A DNA stretch of 64,000 nucleotides from Lonicera japonica (lineage: Eukaryota > Streptophyta > Magnoliopsida > Dipsacales > Caprifoliaceae): assembly GCA_021464415.1 (NCBI GenBank), contig JAKCWG010000636.1, positions 1-64,000 of the forward strand, read 5' to 3'. The notes under the pieces are model-generated. The model had not been told where the DNA came from and made no database searches. It worked only from the letters and a program-made list of their open reading frames with translations. The position numbers and the translations under genes were made by a program. Each line of letters begins with the position of its first letter. Position 1 is the stretch's first letter. Shown in pieces: positions 33,674 through 45,962 of this stretch.

Positions 33674-36649
33674 CCATATATAGTATTAAAGTTTTGGACT
33701 ACATAATGTGTGCTGCTTAGTGTATATATATTTTACACTTTTACGGTACGGAAATCTTCAAATTGATAAAGTAAATATCCACATTGCACCACTTTTTTAA
33801 AATATTAGGTGCAGATGGCCTGAGTGTTTGGATAAATAGTAGTTTCGAATGAAATAATTACAAGCTGTATCCTTGGAGGTAGGTATATTAAAGGAGCCAT
33901 TGTTTTAAGAATAAAATATACTGGGTTTTCTTTCTTCTATTTACCTTTATGTTATTTTTCTTCGAGTATATACTTTAAGAGTTTTAATAGGGTTTTTATA
34001 GTTGTTAGTAAAATTTTAGGTCGTTATATCTTAGGAGGTGTGTGTTTAATTAGGCTGCCAACTTCTATAAAAGCGGACAATTTCACCTTAAGAGATTGCA
34101 TTTATTACAAGTCTTAATCTATAGTTTTTCTAATTTTATGTTTTAACTGGTAGAATAAACAATTATTTCTCACACTCTGATTACTTCAATCACAGAGTGA
34201 CATTGTAACCATATCACTTGAGTCACCTTTTTGAATTATAATTTTAAACCCCACCAGAATTATTATTCATGTTCTTGTATTTTTAATGAATTTATACGTT
34301 AAAGTTACAAAACGTAAAACAATGGTTTAAACAACTATAATGTACATATATACATATTCTATTTGTTTTAAATCAACATTCTAATTCACAATTTGTATAT
34401 ATACCCTGTGCACTAATTTTATTATAATCTATGATTGATAATACAATTTATTTATTACAATGTAATTTGATACATTGATAATGTTCCAAAAAATATTAAA
34501 CACTTTATTGAAACATCCTAAGAAAATAATGGATTATCAATTTGGGATTTTCTTTTTTCAAAACTAGTGATATGGTGATAGGTGTGTTCATCGGTTCAAA
34601 AGAGTCGGGCTTAGTTTTGAGATTTTAATTCCAATTCAAATTGAGTCATTTATTTTGTACATTTTTTCTTAAATTGATAGTCACACTTTAATTAATTTTT
34701 TTTAAATATTAATTCTAATTTAATCAATGGTAAATGATACATATTAATTTTTTTTATTGTAAAATTAGATAACTTAATCATATTTGGAAAATAAAAAATA
34801 CCTATAATTGATAATGTAATATCAAAAAAATTTAAAAAGAAAGGAAATTATTTATTTAAGATGTACAAAAGTATACTATAAAAGTTGGAGATATTGACAT
34901 CCGGAAAAAGTCTTGGTATACTTTCATTCAGTCATTCGCAACCAATTAAGGTGTATGTTTCTTGGTTCTTAAGGGCCAAGTATAAACTAATATACTTGGT
35001 CCTTGACAACCGAGTAAGACATTGTCAAATTTATACTCAGTCCTTCCCAGCCAAGTAACAAACATGTACCTTACTCGATTGTTAATAACTGAATGAAAAA
35101 TATGAGTGTTTTCAAGAGATATTGAGTGCCATTATTTCTGTTCATTAATTATAAAAAACATATAAGTACGTGTATATATATATATGTCACATGATTTCAA
35201 CTACCAAGGTACCATTACCATTCAATACCACTGGAGACTTGGCTTAAATTACATGTACCTCACTGTCCTTATAAATACACGCTGCAGTTGTATTGTGGCT
35301 TAATTTAAAAACCTTGCTACAGTAGAGTACAATAATAAAGCCCCATAAATAAATGAGTTATTTACCCTTTACACCTTTAAACTTTGACCGCAGTTTCATT
35401 TTGGTTCATGGCGTTTTATTTTCTCCATTTACATTCAAAATTTTTGATTTCGTGGTCACTTTAGTCTAAACATTTGTTTCATAGACGGGAAATAACAATT
35501 ATAGCTGACATGGTTTGAAAATCAAAGTAAAACGTGTATTTTTAGTCAAACAAACGCACGACATGTTATATTTTTGACTAAAGTGACAACGAAATAACTC
35601 TATGTATATAATTGGCAAAGAATGAACTTTAAAGACCAAAGTGAAAATGCAGTGAAACTTTTGGCGTGATAAAATATAAATAACTCATAAATAGCACAGA
35701 AGTTAGCACCATGTCTCGGAAGGCTAGAAGGACAATATTTTTTAACAAAAAGTGGAGGGAATAACGATTTTTAAAAGAATGGTTTATTTTATATTGTTAT
35801 TAGGATAGTAAAATGAGGGGTTTTGACAAAAATCAAGATAAAACCAATTATGATCCGATTAGTTGTCCCTCAAATTATGAATGAAACAATTGACAACTAG
35901 AAAATTTATGATTTAAATTTATTTCCAGTTGGTTGTGAGAATTGAACTGTATATAGTTATATGATAATTTAATTTCATTCATGAAAACTCAAATTATGTT
36001 TTTTCTAGTAAAATTTAAAATAATTGTCTAATTGTAGGACTAAAGAATTCATTACATCCCAATTTTCGAGGAGATTTAGTATTTACACTTGACGTTGATA
36101 CTTCTGAAGATAATTGTAAACAGTATAGAGTAATGACACCCCACTTACAATTTTACATGTGTCCATTTTCAAAACAAGCATATAAAATAAGTGGGTTTGG
36201 TTTGGATCTGTTTGTAGGACTCTTAAAATCAAAACCGACCAATAATTCCAATTTCTTGCAATGTGAGTCCAATTCAATCTCATTTATGTATAAAATCCAA
36301 TAAAATTAGATAAAACGTACAGTCCATTAAGATCAGATCATGAACACCTTTATTTTTCAAATATCTATATAATAAGGGGTAATAGTTTTGAGTCAAAAAA
36401 TATATAAGAAAATAAAGAATTATTTGATTCTAATTTAAAATATTTTTTGAATGAATGATAGTACTTTTGACACCAGTTTTAACCTAATATATAATATAGA
36501 GAGAGAATGATAGAGCAAATTATTTCTTCTTGGCCTACAAAAGGAGAGCTTTTGAGTTAATTCCCATATGTAGAAAATTGTTCTTCTCCACAATATAATA
36601 CATTAATAGTAGGAAAAAAGAGAGAGTTTATAGAGAGAGAGAGAGAGAA

Positions 36650-36844
36650 ATGAGTATAGTGTGCAAAGAAGAGAGAGAGTTAGGGAGAAAAGAAGCCGAT
36701 GGAGCTTGTCCACACTGCGGTGGAAAAGTGCAAGCAGTGGATGTTGAAGGCAAGTGGATCTTTTGCTTCCTACCTCTTTGCTTCATTCTCAAGAGAAAGT
36801 TTGTTTGTACCTTGTGTTCCAAACGTTTGATCTTGTATTCATAG
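36650..36844 (+). CDS. Small conserved plant zinc-ribbon protein, 64 aa, intronless
   Basis: Function unknown. The protein has CPHC at residues 20-23 and CTLC at 53-56, enclosing an aromatic/hydrophobic stretch (KWIFCFLPLCFILKRK, 35-50) and ending CSKRLILYS. The paired CxxC with a hydrophobic middle resembles a zinc ribbon or a LITAF-like fold. Small single-exon plant proteins of the form GACP.CGG.V...W.FCFLPLCF..KRK..CTLC are known as an uncharacterised conserved family. The ATG follows an (AG)n leader tract (36633-36648), and a TATA-like ATATATAATATAG lies about 160 bases upstream. Zinc binding and family membership are inferred from the pattern. The frame is intact. Confidence 0.75.
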   Translation: MSIVCKEERELGRKEADGACPHCGGKVQAVDVEGKWIFCFLPLCFILKRKFVCTLCSKRLILYS

Positions 36845-38134
36845 TTATTATAATAAAAGCGAGGAGCTGACTCTCCGTGCATGCAATAATAAACTTAGTA
36901 TCTTTTCAAATTATAAAACTATGATGACATTTAATTTGGTCTATTGGTAATTAAAGATGTTTTTATGTTCTAAGGTCATTATTTATTTTAATAATTATTT
37001 TGTAGAAATTGAATTTTAGTATAGATATAGATATATATTGTAACTACTTGATAAAAAGTCATGCCATGAACAAGGATGGAACCAAGATTTGAGCTTTGGA
37101 GGGCGAAAATATATGACATTTGTTCATTTGTTGTACAAGAAATAGAGTTTTTTTTAACAAAATTTTCGCGGTTTCAATGGCAATTTTTTTATTTATTTTT
37201 TTGTCTCCAAAATCAACATTTAAATTTTACTTGCCAAAAAGCTTTAGTTTATACTGTTTTATAATATAATTCCATCATTGTTGGTAAATATAAAATAAAA
37301 TTCAATCCTTTTAGTGATCAGGAAGGTCTGGTCTTAAAAATTTCAGCAGTAAATGTAACTCATAGTGGAGAATATATTTTTTGTTCATAAACATTTGACC
37401 ATTGAATACATTTTTGTTGTGGTCATCTATCAATTTTTGTATCTTACACTTTTACTTTAGGGGACTTTAGAAATCAGTCCCTCACATTCAAATTTTACAA
37501 AATCTAATCCTAAAACTAAACTTTTACAAAATGTAGTCCTAACTACGTACTAAACTTAGAAATTTAGAAAATATCAAAATACATTACCAAAAATACCCTT
37601 TAAAACACTAAAACTAACTTTACAAAAATAACTACAGCATTAAGTCGAATAATCATCTAAGTAATTAAAAAAAACAAAAATTCTACCAAAATCATAAAGA
37701 TAGAATTAGAAAATTATTAAAATTAACAAATACAAAACCATGAATAAAAACATTAAAAGTATCAAACACGGAAAACAATAATCTTCAAAACACCATTAAT
37801 GATCTGACCTAAATAACACAAATTGTTTCAGAATGAAAAAAAACCCTAAGTTCGTATCAACATAAATAAATAAATAAAAACTAACATCTCCAACCCAACA
37901 AAAAACTGCCGATCCTGAAAATGAAGAACTGATCCCCCAACTAGAAGATAAACTTTCAATCCGGGATGATCAATTATAGCTCATCTCAGAGGATGACACC
38001 AACGACGACGAACCAAATAACGACTCAAATGATTTATTCAACAATGGGGCATCCTTAACTCACTCAAGGGATATCCTTAACTCCAAAGTAAGGCAACACA
38101 TGAAGTTACGGCATTGTTTGATTGATCATCTTAA

Positions 38135-38667
38135 GGGCTTGTTTGGTTTGAGTTTTGGAAATGGAATGGGTATCCTAGATTCCTGGAAAGCTTTTCTCTC
38201 CTGGCATCTAAGATGCCTTGCTAACATTTAGTTCAAACATGAATTCTTCTTTTTTAGAACATTAAATTATCTCTCTATATTTGTTTTTATTGTTAAAGAA
38301 TGTGAAAAATCGTCGTATGTATTTAATAATAAAAAGAAAAAAATAATAATAAAAAGAAAAAGTTCAATAACAAAAAATACTTTTATTTTTCTTTTCAAGA
38401 AAATATAAATGAAAAAAAGAAGAAGTTGTCTTGGTAAGCACAAGGGATATTTTGGTCTTGAGAGGTAATCTTAGAAGAAATCTAAAAGAGAATACCTAAA
38501 ATAATACTCTATTCCCATCTATTTAAGAGGGAGAACTTTAAATGAATACTCCATTCCTGGAATGATGCATTCCTAGTATAAAACCGAACCAAACATTAGA
38601 ATCCTTCTAGAATATTGGAATGTAACATTCTAGAAATGATTTAAAACTTGAACCATTAAACAAGCCC
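38135..38667. mobile_element. Tourist-like (PIF/Harbinger) MITE
   Basis: A 533-bp element with ends GGGCTTGTTTGGTT and TTAAACAAGCCC, inverted over GGGCTTGTTT, flanked by TAA on both sides (38132-38134 and 38668-38670). The end sequence and 3-bp TAA duplication are characteristic of Tourist elements. AT-rich and non-coding. Confidence 0.7.
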
Positions 38668-39054
38668 TAAAGAAAGAGTAATAATCTATAAGGGAGTTCC
38701 CCACGTCGAACTCCAGTGACTATAAAAACATTTTGTGGTTAGCAGCGAGTGTAATTTTAGCAGCGAAAGAAGATTAGTTGAGATGTGCGAATGTTGACCC
38801 GAACACTGCCTGATATAAAAACGAAAAAATGTATATATTGTACCTAGGATCGAGCTATTTTTGGAGGCCACAACAACTGCTATGCTTGATTTTATGTTTA
38901 TGTTAGTTAATAATTGGCCATGGGTTGCAACCTTTTTCCCCTTGTAAAGAGTTAAAACATAATTAAATGACTGCTATGATGGATCTCATATTCCTTAAAG
39001 TCAGCTCCTATAAAATCTTAGTGCGCATCAAAATAAAAAATCATATATATATAT

Positions 39055-39464
39055 GGAAAATTTCAAGTAAGGAACACTATTTAAATACTATATTTATTGA
39101 ATTGAACAAGCCATTTGGCATGCTTTTCGATAGAATTTTTTGATAAAATTTGGTGGGGATGTTTTTGATCATGTATAGAACATCTCCATCTAATTTCATT
39201 AAAAAATTCAACTGGGAAGAGGGTTAACTACAAGATCGAAAAATACTGGTCCAGAAATAGATATATAAAATCCAATATTTTTTAGCCATGTAGTTAACCC
39301 ACTTCCCGGTTGATTTTTTTAATGAAATTTGGTGGAGATATTATACACATGATGAAGAACATCCCCACCAAATTTGATAAAAAAACATTCCATTGAGAAG
39401 CATGCCAAATAACCCTATCCGTAAATACAATCCGTAATTAGTGGTCCTTACTTGAAATGCACCC
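39055..39464. mobile_element. 410-bp palindromic (foldback) MITE
   Basis: The two halves are inverted copies of each other over almost the whole length. ATTTCAAGTAAGGAACACTA at the left is mirrored by TAGTGGTCCTTACTTGAAAT at the right. Inner words TTTGGCATGCTT, AAATTTGGTGGGGATGTT and GGGTTAACTAC are likewise mirrored, with the centre near 39260. Flanks are ATATATAT and ATATATAA, a possible but low-complexity target duplication. Confidence 0.7.
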
Positions 39465-40352
39465 ATATATAAATATATACCACAAATGATACCAAATTTA
39501 GAAAGAGGCAATCAATGAATTTACCAGATTATGAGTTTTACACTTTTTTGTTAATGTAAAAATTAAGTTAATTTAATACAAATGTGAATGGGCTCGTGTT
39601 ACATAAATACACAGTCACTAGTTCATGTGTATTATTTCTAAAATACTTAAAACTTTAGCATAATGAAAATATTCCAGAAATACCAAATTTACATACCTAA
39701 GAGTAAAAGGAAAATAAAAGTCTAAGGCCTACACAACAATATTATTACTTTACTATCTACCAAAAATAAAATAAAAATGAGTACCTTAATTAATAGATTT
39801 TGAAATACCCAAAGAAAATAAAAAAAATAAAATTTACACTGACATGTGCTAAAGCACCGTGACCTGATAAAAATGTTTATTATATATAAATACTTATCTT
39901 TGGAGCACACCCTACGTGTGTGCAATGGATAGAATAAATAAATGTTATAAAACATAATACTATGTATCATAACTACAAAATTAGTTAGGGTTGGTTTCGT
40001 TGCAGAAACTTCTATCCAAAAACCACTCGCATTCAATTCATCATCTCTTTCTTTACAACTCAACCCCATGGATTACATCTTCCTCACTAAACCACTAGTA
40101 CTCGAGCGTAAAATTTTCTCTCCATATAAACTAAGACTCACAGCGCAATGGATCAATCACAAAAAAATACGCAAAACTTTAATAGATATAAGCAAAACAT
40201 CCAAAAAATACAAAACCATTGCGCATAAACAATATCATACCCTCCATGCTTCTAATGTACGAAATTACAAAAAAAATTGAATACATTTAATACACTTTAA
40301 AAACAACAAATTTAACAAAAACTTGAAAACACAAAATTAAGAAAGTACTAAC

Positions 40353-40414
40353 CTCGAAGAAGAATGTTCATCACCATTCAAGAGACTAGTGAAATATCCT
40401 GATGAATAAGCCAT
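40353..40414 (-). CDS. Possible isolated first coding exon (low confidence)
   Basis: On the minus strand ATG opens MAYSSGYFTSLLNGDEHSSS, ending in a plausible donor AG|GTTAGTAC. The residue choice looks gene-like, but I did not recognise the protein and found no convincing second exon between here and 39.0 kb. It could be the start of a gene with distant exons, a gene relic, or chance. Treat as a candidate only. Confidence 0.2.
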
Positions 40415-41148
40415 TTGAGTGGAACAAAGTTTGTTTCTAGCCAAATCGATAAGAAACAAGTTCTAAGTTAGCCACAACAAAAATAATATAAAAATAAAAT
40501 AAAAATTAAACTCGCAGAAGCCAGCAAAATAACTTCCATAACGTGCCCACAACTCACCTCATACTCAGTTCCAAAAAAAAAATGCAAGCTAGGAGGGACA
40601 AAAATGTCAATTTAATTACATGTTACAAACCTTCTTTAATAAAAGAAAAAAATTAAATAAACATGTTAACTACTAATAGGAGTAATATATATATATATAT
40701 AAGAAAACTTATGAAAATTGACTAATTATGTTAAAAAGTTAGGTATTGGGATTGAAACGGGGACTAATTTAAAGTTTTCATTTTTACCTGAAGTGCTTCT
40801 TGTTATCAGAGGCGGCCCACAGCTATTTGGACCCTAGACAAAATAAATAAAGTTGGCTTTCTTCATCATATTATTATTAAGCATATACAATAGTAAAATG
40901 ATATTTACACTATTTTCATCCACTAAATAATCATATCGGATGCATTAGTTAGTTTTACATTTCGATAATGTATAATTCACTAATGCATTTGAAGTGAATA
41001 ACCAGTAAGAGAAAATGGAAAGAGTAGTAGTATTGTTTTTAAAGTGATTAATATAGTATTGAAAGCCTTAAAGAGACGTTTAGAGGTTCAAATCGCGGTT
41101 GTAATTTAAACCAAAAGCATATTGATTTAGTAGTGTATTTTCAATTTA

Positions 41149-42893
41149 GAGTTATTTACCTTTTGACCCTCATTTATTTACTCATATTTCTCTTTAGCAC
41201 CGAAAGTTTGCATTAATTCTAAATAATTCTCCTTTGACACCCATTTGAACGGTTTCCATCTTGTCAAAAAGTCAAATCGTTAAATGCATTTTATAATACC
41301 AAAAATACTCCTGTGGCTAGATTTAAATGAAAACCAAATATTTTCACAAGGCTATATTTTACTTAATTTACATCCAAATATTGCGATTCGCATACAGTTG
41401 GAAGCTCTTGCAACATAAATTATAAATATACTACTAATATTTAATAATAAGCACTTTATATGCCTCTAAACTGCTGTCAAAATTGAAAAAAAAAATTATA
41501 TTTTAAAAACAATAAATTTCACAAAGCCATATTTTACTCGATTCGCATCCAAAATGAGGCGATCCACATATGGTTGAAAATCTCTTGCAACATAAAATTA
41601 TAAATGCACTAAAAATATTCATTAATAACCACTTTATATGCTTCTAAATCGCTGTCAAAGTTGAGAAAAAATCACATTTTGAAAATAACAAGTTTCACTA
41701 AGCCTCTTTATAAGCCATATCTTATTCAATTCACATCCAAATGACATGACGTACTTATGGTTGGAAATCTCTTGCAACAAAGATTATAAATGCACTAAAA
41801 ATATTCAATAATTAGCATTTTATATGACTCTAAATCACTGCCAAAGTTGAGAAAAAAAATAACTTTTTTAAAATATTAAGTTTTACTAAGCCATCTTCAC
41901 AAGGCCATATCTTACTCGATTCACATCCAAATGATGTGTTCTATGTCTGGTTGGAAAGATATTGCAATATATGCACTAATAATATTCAATAATAAGCAGT
42001 TTATATTCCTTTACAACGTTAACAAAGTGAGGAAAAAAAATCACATTTTTAAAATGATAAGTTTCACAAAGCCATTTTTACACGGCTATATTGTACTCAA
42101 TTCAGATTCAAATGATGCATTTCATATATGGTTAGAATATATTGCAACATAGATTATATACGCTAATAAAATGTGATTTTCCAACCTTGGCATCGACTTA
42201 AAGGCATATAAAGTGCTTATAATTGAATATTATTCGCATATTTATAATTTATATTGCAATATCTTTTCAACCATACGCGCAACACATCATTTGGATGTGA
42301 TTCGAGTAAGATATGGCCTTATAAAGATGGCTTAGTGAAACTTGTTTTAAAATGTGATTTTTTTTCAAAATTTGGCAACAATTTAGATGTATATATATAA
42401 AGTGCTTATTAATGAATATTTTTAAAGTATTTAGAATCTATGTTGTTAGAGCTTTCCAACCATACGTTGATCGCATCATTCGGATGTGAAGCGAGTAAGA
42501 TATAACAGTCTGAATATGGCTTTGTGAAACTTATTGTTTTTTTAAAAAATATTTATTTCTCAATTTCGGCAATAATTTAGAGGCATATAAAGTGCTTATT
42601 ATTGAATATTCTTAGTACATTTATAATCTATGTTTCAAAAGTTTTCTAACTATATGTGAATCGGGTCATTTGGATTTAAATTAAATAAGATTTGGCCTTA
42701 TAAAAATAGCTTCATTTTTATTTAACTCTAGTCATAAGGGTATTTTTGCTATTGTAAAATGCATTTAACAGTTTGACTTTAATTTTGACCGGACATAAAC
42801 CATCCCAATGAATGTCCAAGGAGAATTAATGCAAACTTTGGCTGCCAAAGAGGAATATGGGTAAATAAATGGGGGTCAAAATGTAAATGACCC
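41149..42893. mobile_element. Foldback Mutator-like element with subrepeat-filled inverted arms
   Basis: A 1745-bp palindromic element bracketed by a perfect 9-bp repeat TTCAATTTA (41140-41148 and 42894-42902), the duplication length diagnostic of MULEs. The left end GAGTTATTTACCTTTTGACC and the right end (reverse complement GGGTCATTTACATTTTGACC) begin inverted outer arms of about 190 bp. Inside, a ~180-190-bp unit marked by CACATCCAAATGATG repeats five times on the left (near 41371, 41546, 41734, 41924 and 42105). It appears three times inverted on the right (near 42291, 42481 and 42671), meeting near 42165. No transposase is encoded, so the element is non-autonomous. Confidence 0.82.
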
Positions 42894-43445
42894 TTCAATT
42901 TATTAAACGCTTTTTGAACAAAGTAAATAGTTATGTTATTATCTTGGTGAATTGTTGAGGAGTTCATTGGTTATAAGAAATTAGGTGCTGTAATTATCTT
43001 CTTACCAATTTTTTTACCAAAGTTCATGCCGAGTACAATAAATCTAAATATGACTAATTAACTCATTAACTATGCGAAGTGATAACAATGGAAAGCGGGA
43101 CCCTAGGCACATGCTTGGCCTGCCTATATACATCGGTAGGCTCTACTTGCTATTTATACTAAAAGATGAAACTTATTTTTTTAACGAACTTTTAGGCGCC
43201 GAATCCTTATCTTTAAAATATTTACCCCAAATTAGTACTATATTACAAAAGTTTCGCAAGCCTTCCCTCGCCTTCGTGATCTATTATTGGCCGTGAACAA
43301 TCATATATATATATTAAAATCAGTGGCACAAGTAATACGTGTGTAATATAATATACCTATTGTTTCCTCTAGCAATATAATACCAATTATTTCCTTACAT
43401 TATGTGTAGATTATTGACACCAAATAATGTTATGTAATATTATTT

Positions 43446-43500
43446 GATCGACTGGTAGTAACATTTGTTTTCATTCTAAGATCATAAGTTCAAGTCCTCA
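43446..43500 (+). repeat. SINE-like tRNA-derived head
   Basis: TTGATCGACTGGTAGTAACA followed by TCATAAGTTCAAGTCCTCAC fits the A-box/B-box spacing of plant tRNA-derived SINEs. No clear poly(A)/(T) tail or target duplication was found. Confidence 0.35.
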
Positions 43501-44205
43501 CACTTTATATATAGTATACATATATATGCAAGGGCAGAACTAAGATTTTAGGATTGGGGGTGATCTAAAATAGTAATAATATATTTTTTTCACAAATTTT
43601 TTTTCTTTTGAGCTTTATAGTAAAATATAGAAAGATAATAAAATCAGTAATAATTTATGCCCGACGAGTATTTACAGATTTGAAGCTCAATAGATTGGCC
43701 AATGACTTTTTAATATATGTATACCATATGAAAAGCAATATATAATGTTTTATTAATCTATATAATTTACAAGATATTGTGGTAATGTCTAAAGGTAAAA
43801 TTATTATCACTTTAGATCAACCTAAATTTAGCAAATAAAAAATCTTGCATTGGTCATTGAAATTTATGTTTTAATAAAACTAATTTACTTTATTATTTTA
43901 AAATAAAAACTAATAATTTGTTCAATAGATGCATAGTATGGCATAGATAGATAGTTATGTCTTTCTTAGTGCTTTCAATGGCGATAGCGCAGTAAATAAC
44001 ATTTTAGTTCTGGTATAGCGTAGGCTATTTGGGCATTTATTTAAAAGAATAAAAGTGATTTTATTTAAAAGAACAATAATAAAGTAAATATAAAAGAGAC
44101 CAGGGGTGGGGGCGGAGGCACATAGGGGCCCCACCCGGCTTTTTGGCCTGTTCTGTTAATTATGGTGTGTATTGGGGGGGGGGCAATCGTTTGCATGTAG
44201 AAGTA

Positions 44206-44744
44206 CAGGGGCGGATTTTGTTTTTAGGGAGGGAAACATCTAAGGTAGGGAAGGGGGACGTGTAATAAAATGGATAAATTTAGGGTGGAGGTTTGTATTT
44301 TTAGGTTATTAGTCAATTTGAAGGACGAGAACACATCATTTACGGTGGTTCGGTCTTGCTTGGTGATCTGTTTGCTTTTTGTTCTATGGTCTTTATCTAT
44401 GGTTCTTTATTTTTTTTTTCTAATTTTTATTTATGACTCTCAATCATTAAATTGTTCCAATTTTTGGATTCGATTAGGAGATGATCTTACGAATGATTAT
44501 TCGAAAACATATATTGAGAAAAATATTTTTAAAACTATTGACAATGAATATATGATTTATTGTTTTAAAAATACGAAGTATCGAATGGGAATATTATAAT
44601 CATATGATTTTTGATGTATATGATGTTAAGTATTTTAATATAATATTTTAATTTTGGCCTTATTACAATATATATATATATATAAAATTCTTAAAAACCT
44701 AATAGTTTGGCCCCTTCTGAATATAATTCCTAACTTTGCCCCTG
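44206..44744. mobile_element. Possible hAT-like MITE
   Basis: Ends CAGGGGCGGATTTTG and (reverse complement) CAGGGGCAAAGTTAGG give 7-bp terminal inverted repeats of the CAGGGGC hAT type. The flanking 8-mers do not match, so the call is weak. An open frame inside (44270-44599) has no recognisable domain. Confidence 0.3.
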
Positions 44745-45020
44745 ACTAGGGGGCAAAAAGGAAAGAACCCAAAAATAAAGGGCTGATAAATAAAAGAAAA
44801 AAAGAGTTACAAAAATAAGAAAACGGGGGGAGGGGAAAAAATTTGAATTTTTTTTTAAATACCAACACAACCAAGGTTAATTAGGTCATTTCAACAATAA
44901 ATTTAAAACGCTACTTTTAACCACACTCAAGCCACCCGCAGCCGCCTCCATCAAATGTCATCTTCCATCTCTCGCCGCCTTCCATTACCGAGCACCACCA
45001 TCTTCTTCTGTTTTCTGCTG

Positions 45021-45054
45021 CTTCTTCTTCTTCTTCTTCTTCTTCTTCTTCTTC
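45021..45054. repeat. (CTT)n microsatellite
   Basis: An almost uninterrupted CTT/TTC run of about 34 bases within a longer pyrimidine-rich stretch (45000-45120). Confidence 0.9.
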
Positions 45055-45962
45055 CTCTACTTTCTACTATTTATCTTCTTCCCTTGTTCTTCTTACTCTG
45101 TTTTCTACTTCTTCTTACTCTGCTCAAATAGCGAACGCAATCACCTATTTTGCATATTTTGCTTACGCAATTTTGCATTTAGCATGCCAAATCACCAAAT
45201 ATGTTTTCATATTTCGATCACTAATAAGGTTACTATATGGCACTTATGACCGTAGCATTTGATTTTATGTGCGCGCAACATGCACTCACGCTGGATACGA
45301 CAAGGGCCATTCCTGAGATACGTAAGGCTCTAGATAAAAAATGTAGTAGGAGGCCCTTTTCGCATAAACATACTTTTTTATGCCCTAGTTCTCCAGTGTT
45401 ATTTAAAATATTAGGATCCTTACATAAGTTACAAAAACTTTTATTATGAAAATGATTATGGGCAATTGTAAGTGCACAAATAAATAAATATTATTTTTTT
45501 GGATATCTTATACAAGAATATCAAATTTCTTGAAATAATCCACATTTATATACAATCCCAAAAAGTATAACATCATGTATGTTTATTTGCATATATTGCA
45601 ATAAACAAACAATTAACAAAGAGTTTATAGTCAAAACCCCAATGTATCTCTAAAACAATGATCCATGCATACATATATGTCCCTGACCATGCGAAAAAAA
45701 TCAAACATAAAAATTGTGAAGTAGAGAAAAAATTTGATCCCTAGTGATACCATGTGTTATGCTCGTGCGGTGAAAGACATCCGAGAAAACATGCCGTATA
45801 TGTGCGATGTGTCTAAGCACTGCCTCGGCATCTTGTAATAGTGAATAAACAAGCCACATAATGCTCCATATACACCAAACTTTGACGCAGTAATTGTCAT
45901 GTATTGGAAACTGACTTGCGAAAACACTTGATACCTCTTCAAATATGATTTTTTTTCCTACA

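Larger units (their letters stand above)
28616..36649. other. Intergenic spacer, APEM9 to the zinc-ribbon gene
   Basis: No supported gene over 8 kb. Recognisable content is the hAT MITE at 30585-31132, two 5S rRNA-like segments at 31977-32261 and a short direct repeat near 33.6 kb. The rest is AT-rich. An open frame at 30087-30329 ends in a good-looking splice donor (GTAAGT near 30223), but no following exon or known domain was found. Confidence 0.5.
36845..45962. other. Intergenic spacer, zinc-ribbon gene to PIRL8-like pseudogene
   Basis: No confidently supported gene. Contains a Tourist-like MITE, a palindromic element, a possible isolated first exon (40353-40414), the foldback MULE, SINE- and hAT-like scraps and a CTT microsatellite. 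Open frames at 44270-44599 and 45237-45449 have no recognisable domains and sit in AT-rich sequence. Confidence 0.5.

Noticed and set aside
34900..35100. Repeated CTTGGT/ACCAAG words suggesting a hairpin RNA
   Set aside because: Short imperfect matches scattered over 200 bases without a consistent stem or flanking duplication.
44270..44599. 109-residue open frame
   Set aside because: AT-rich, hydrophobic composition typical of chance frames, inside a possible MITE.
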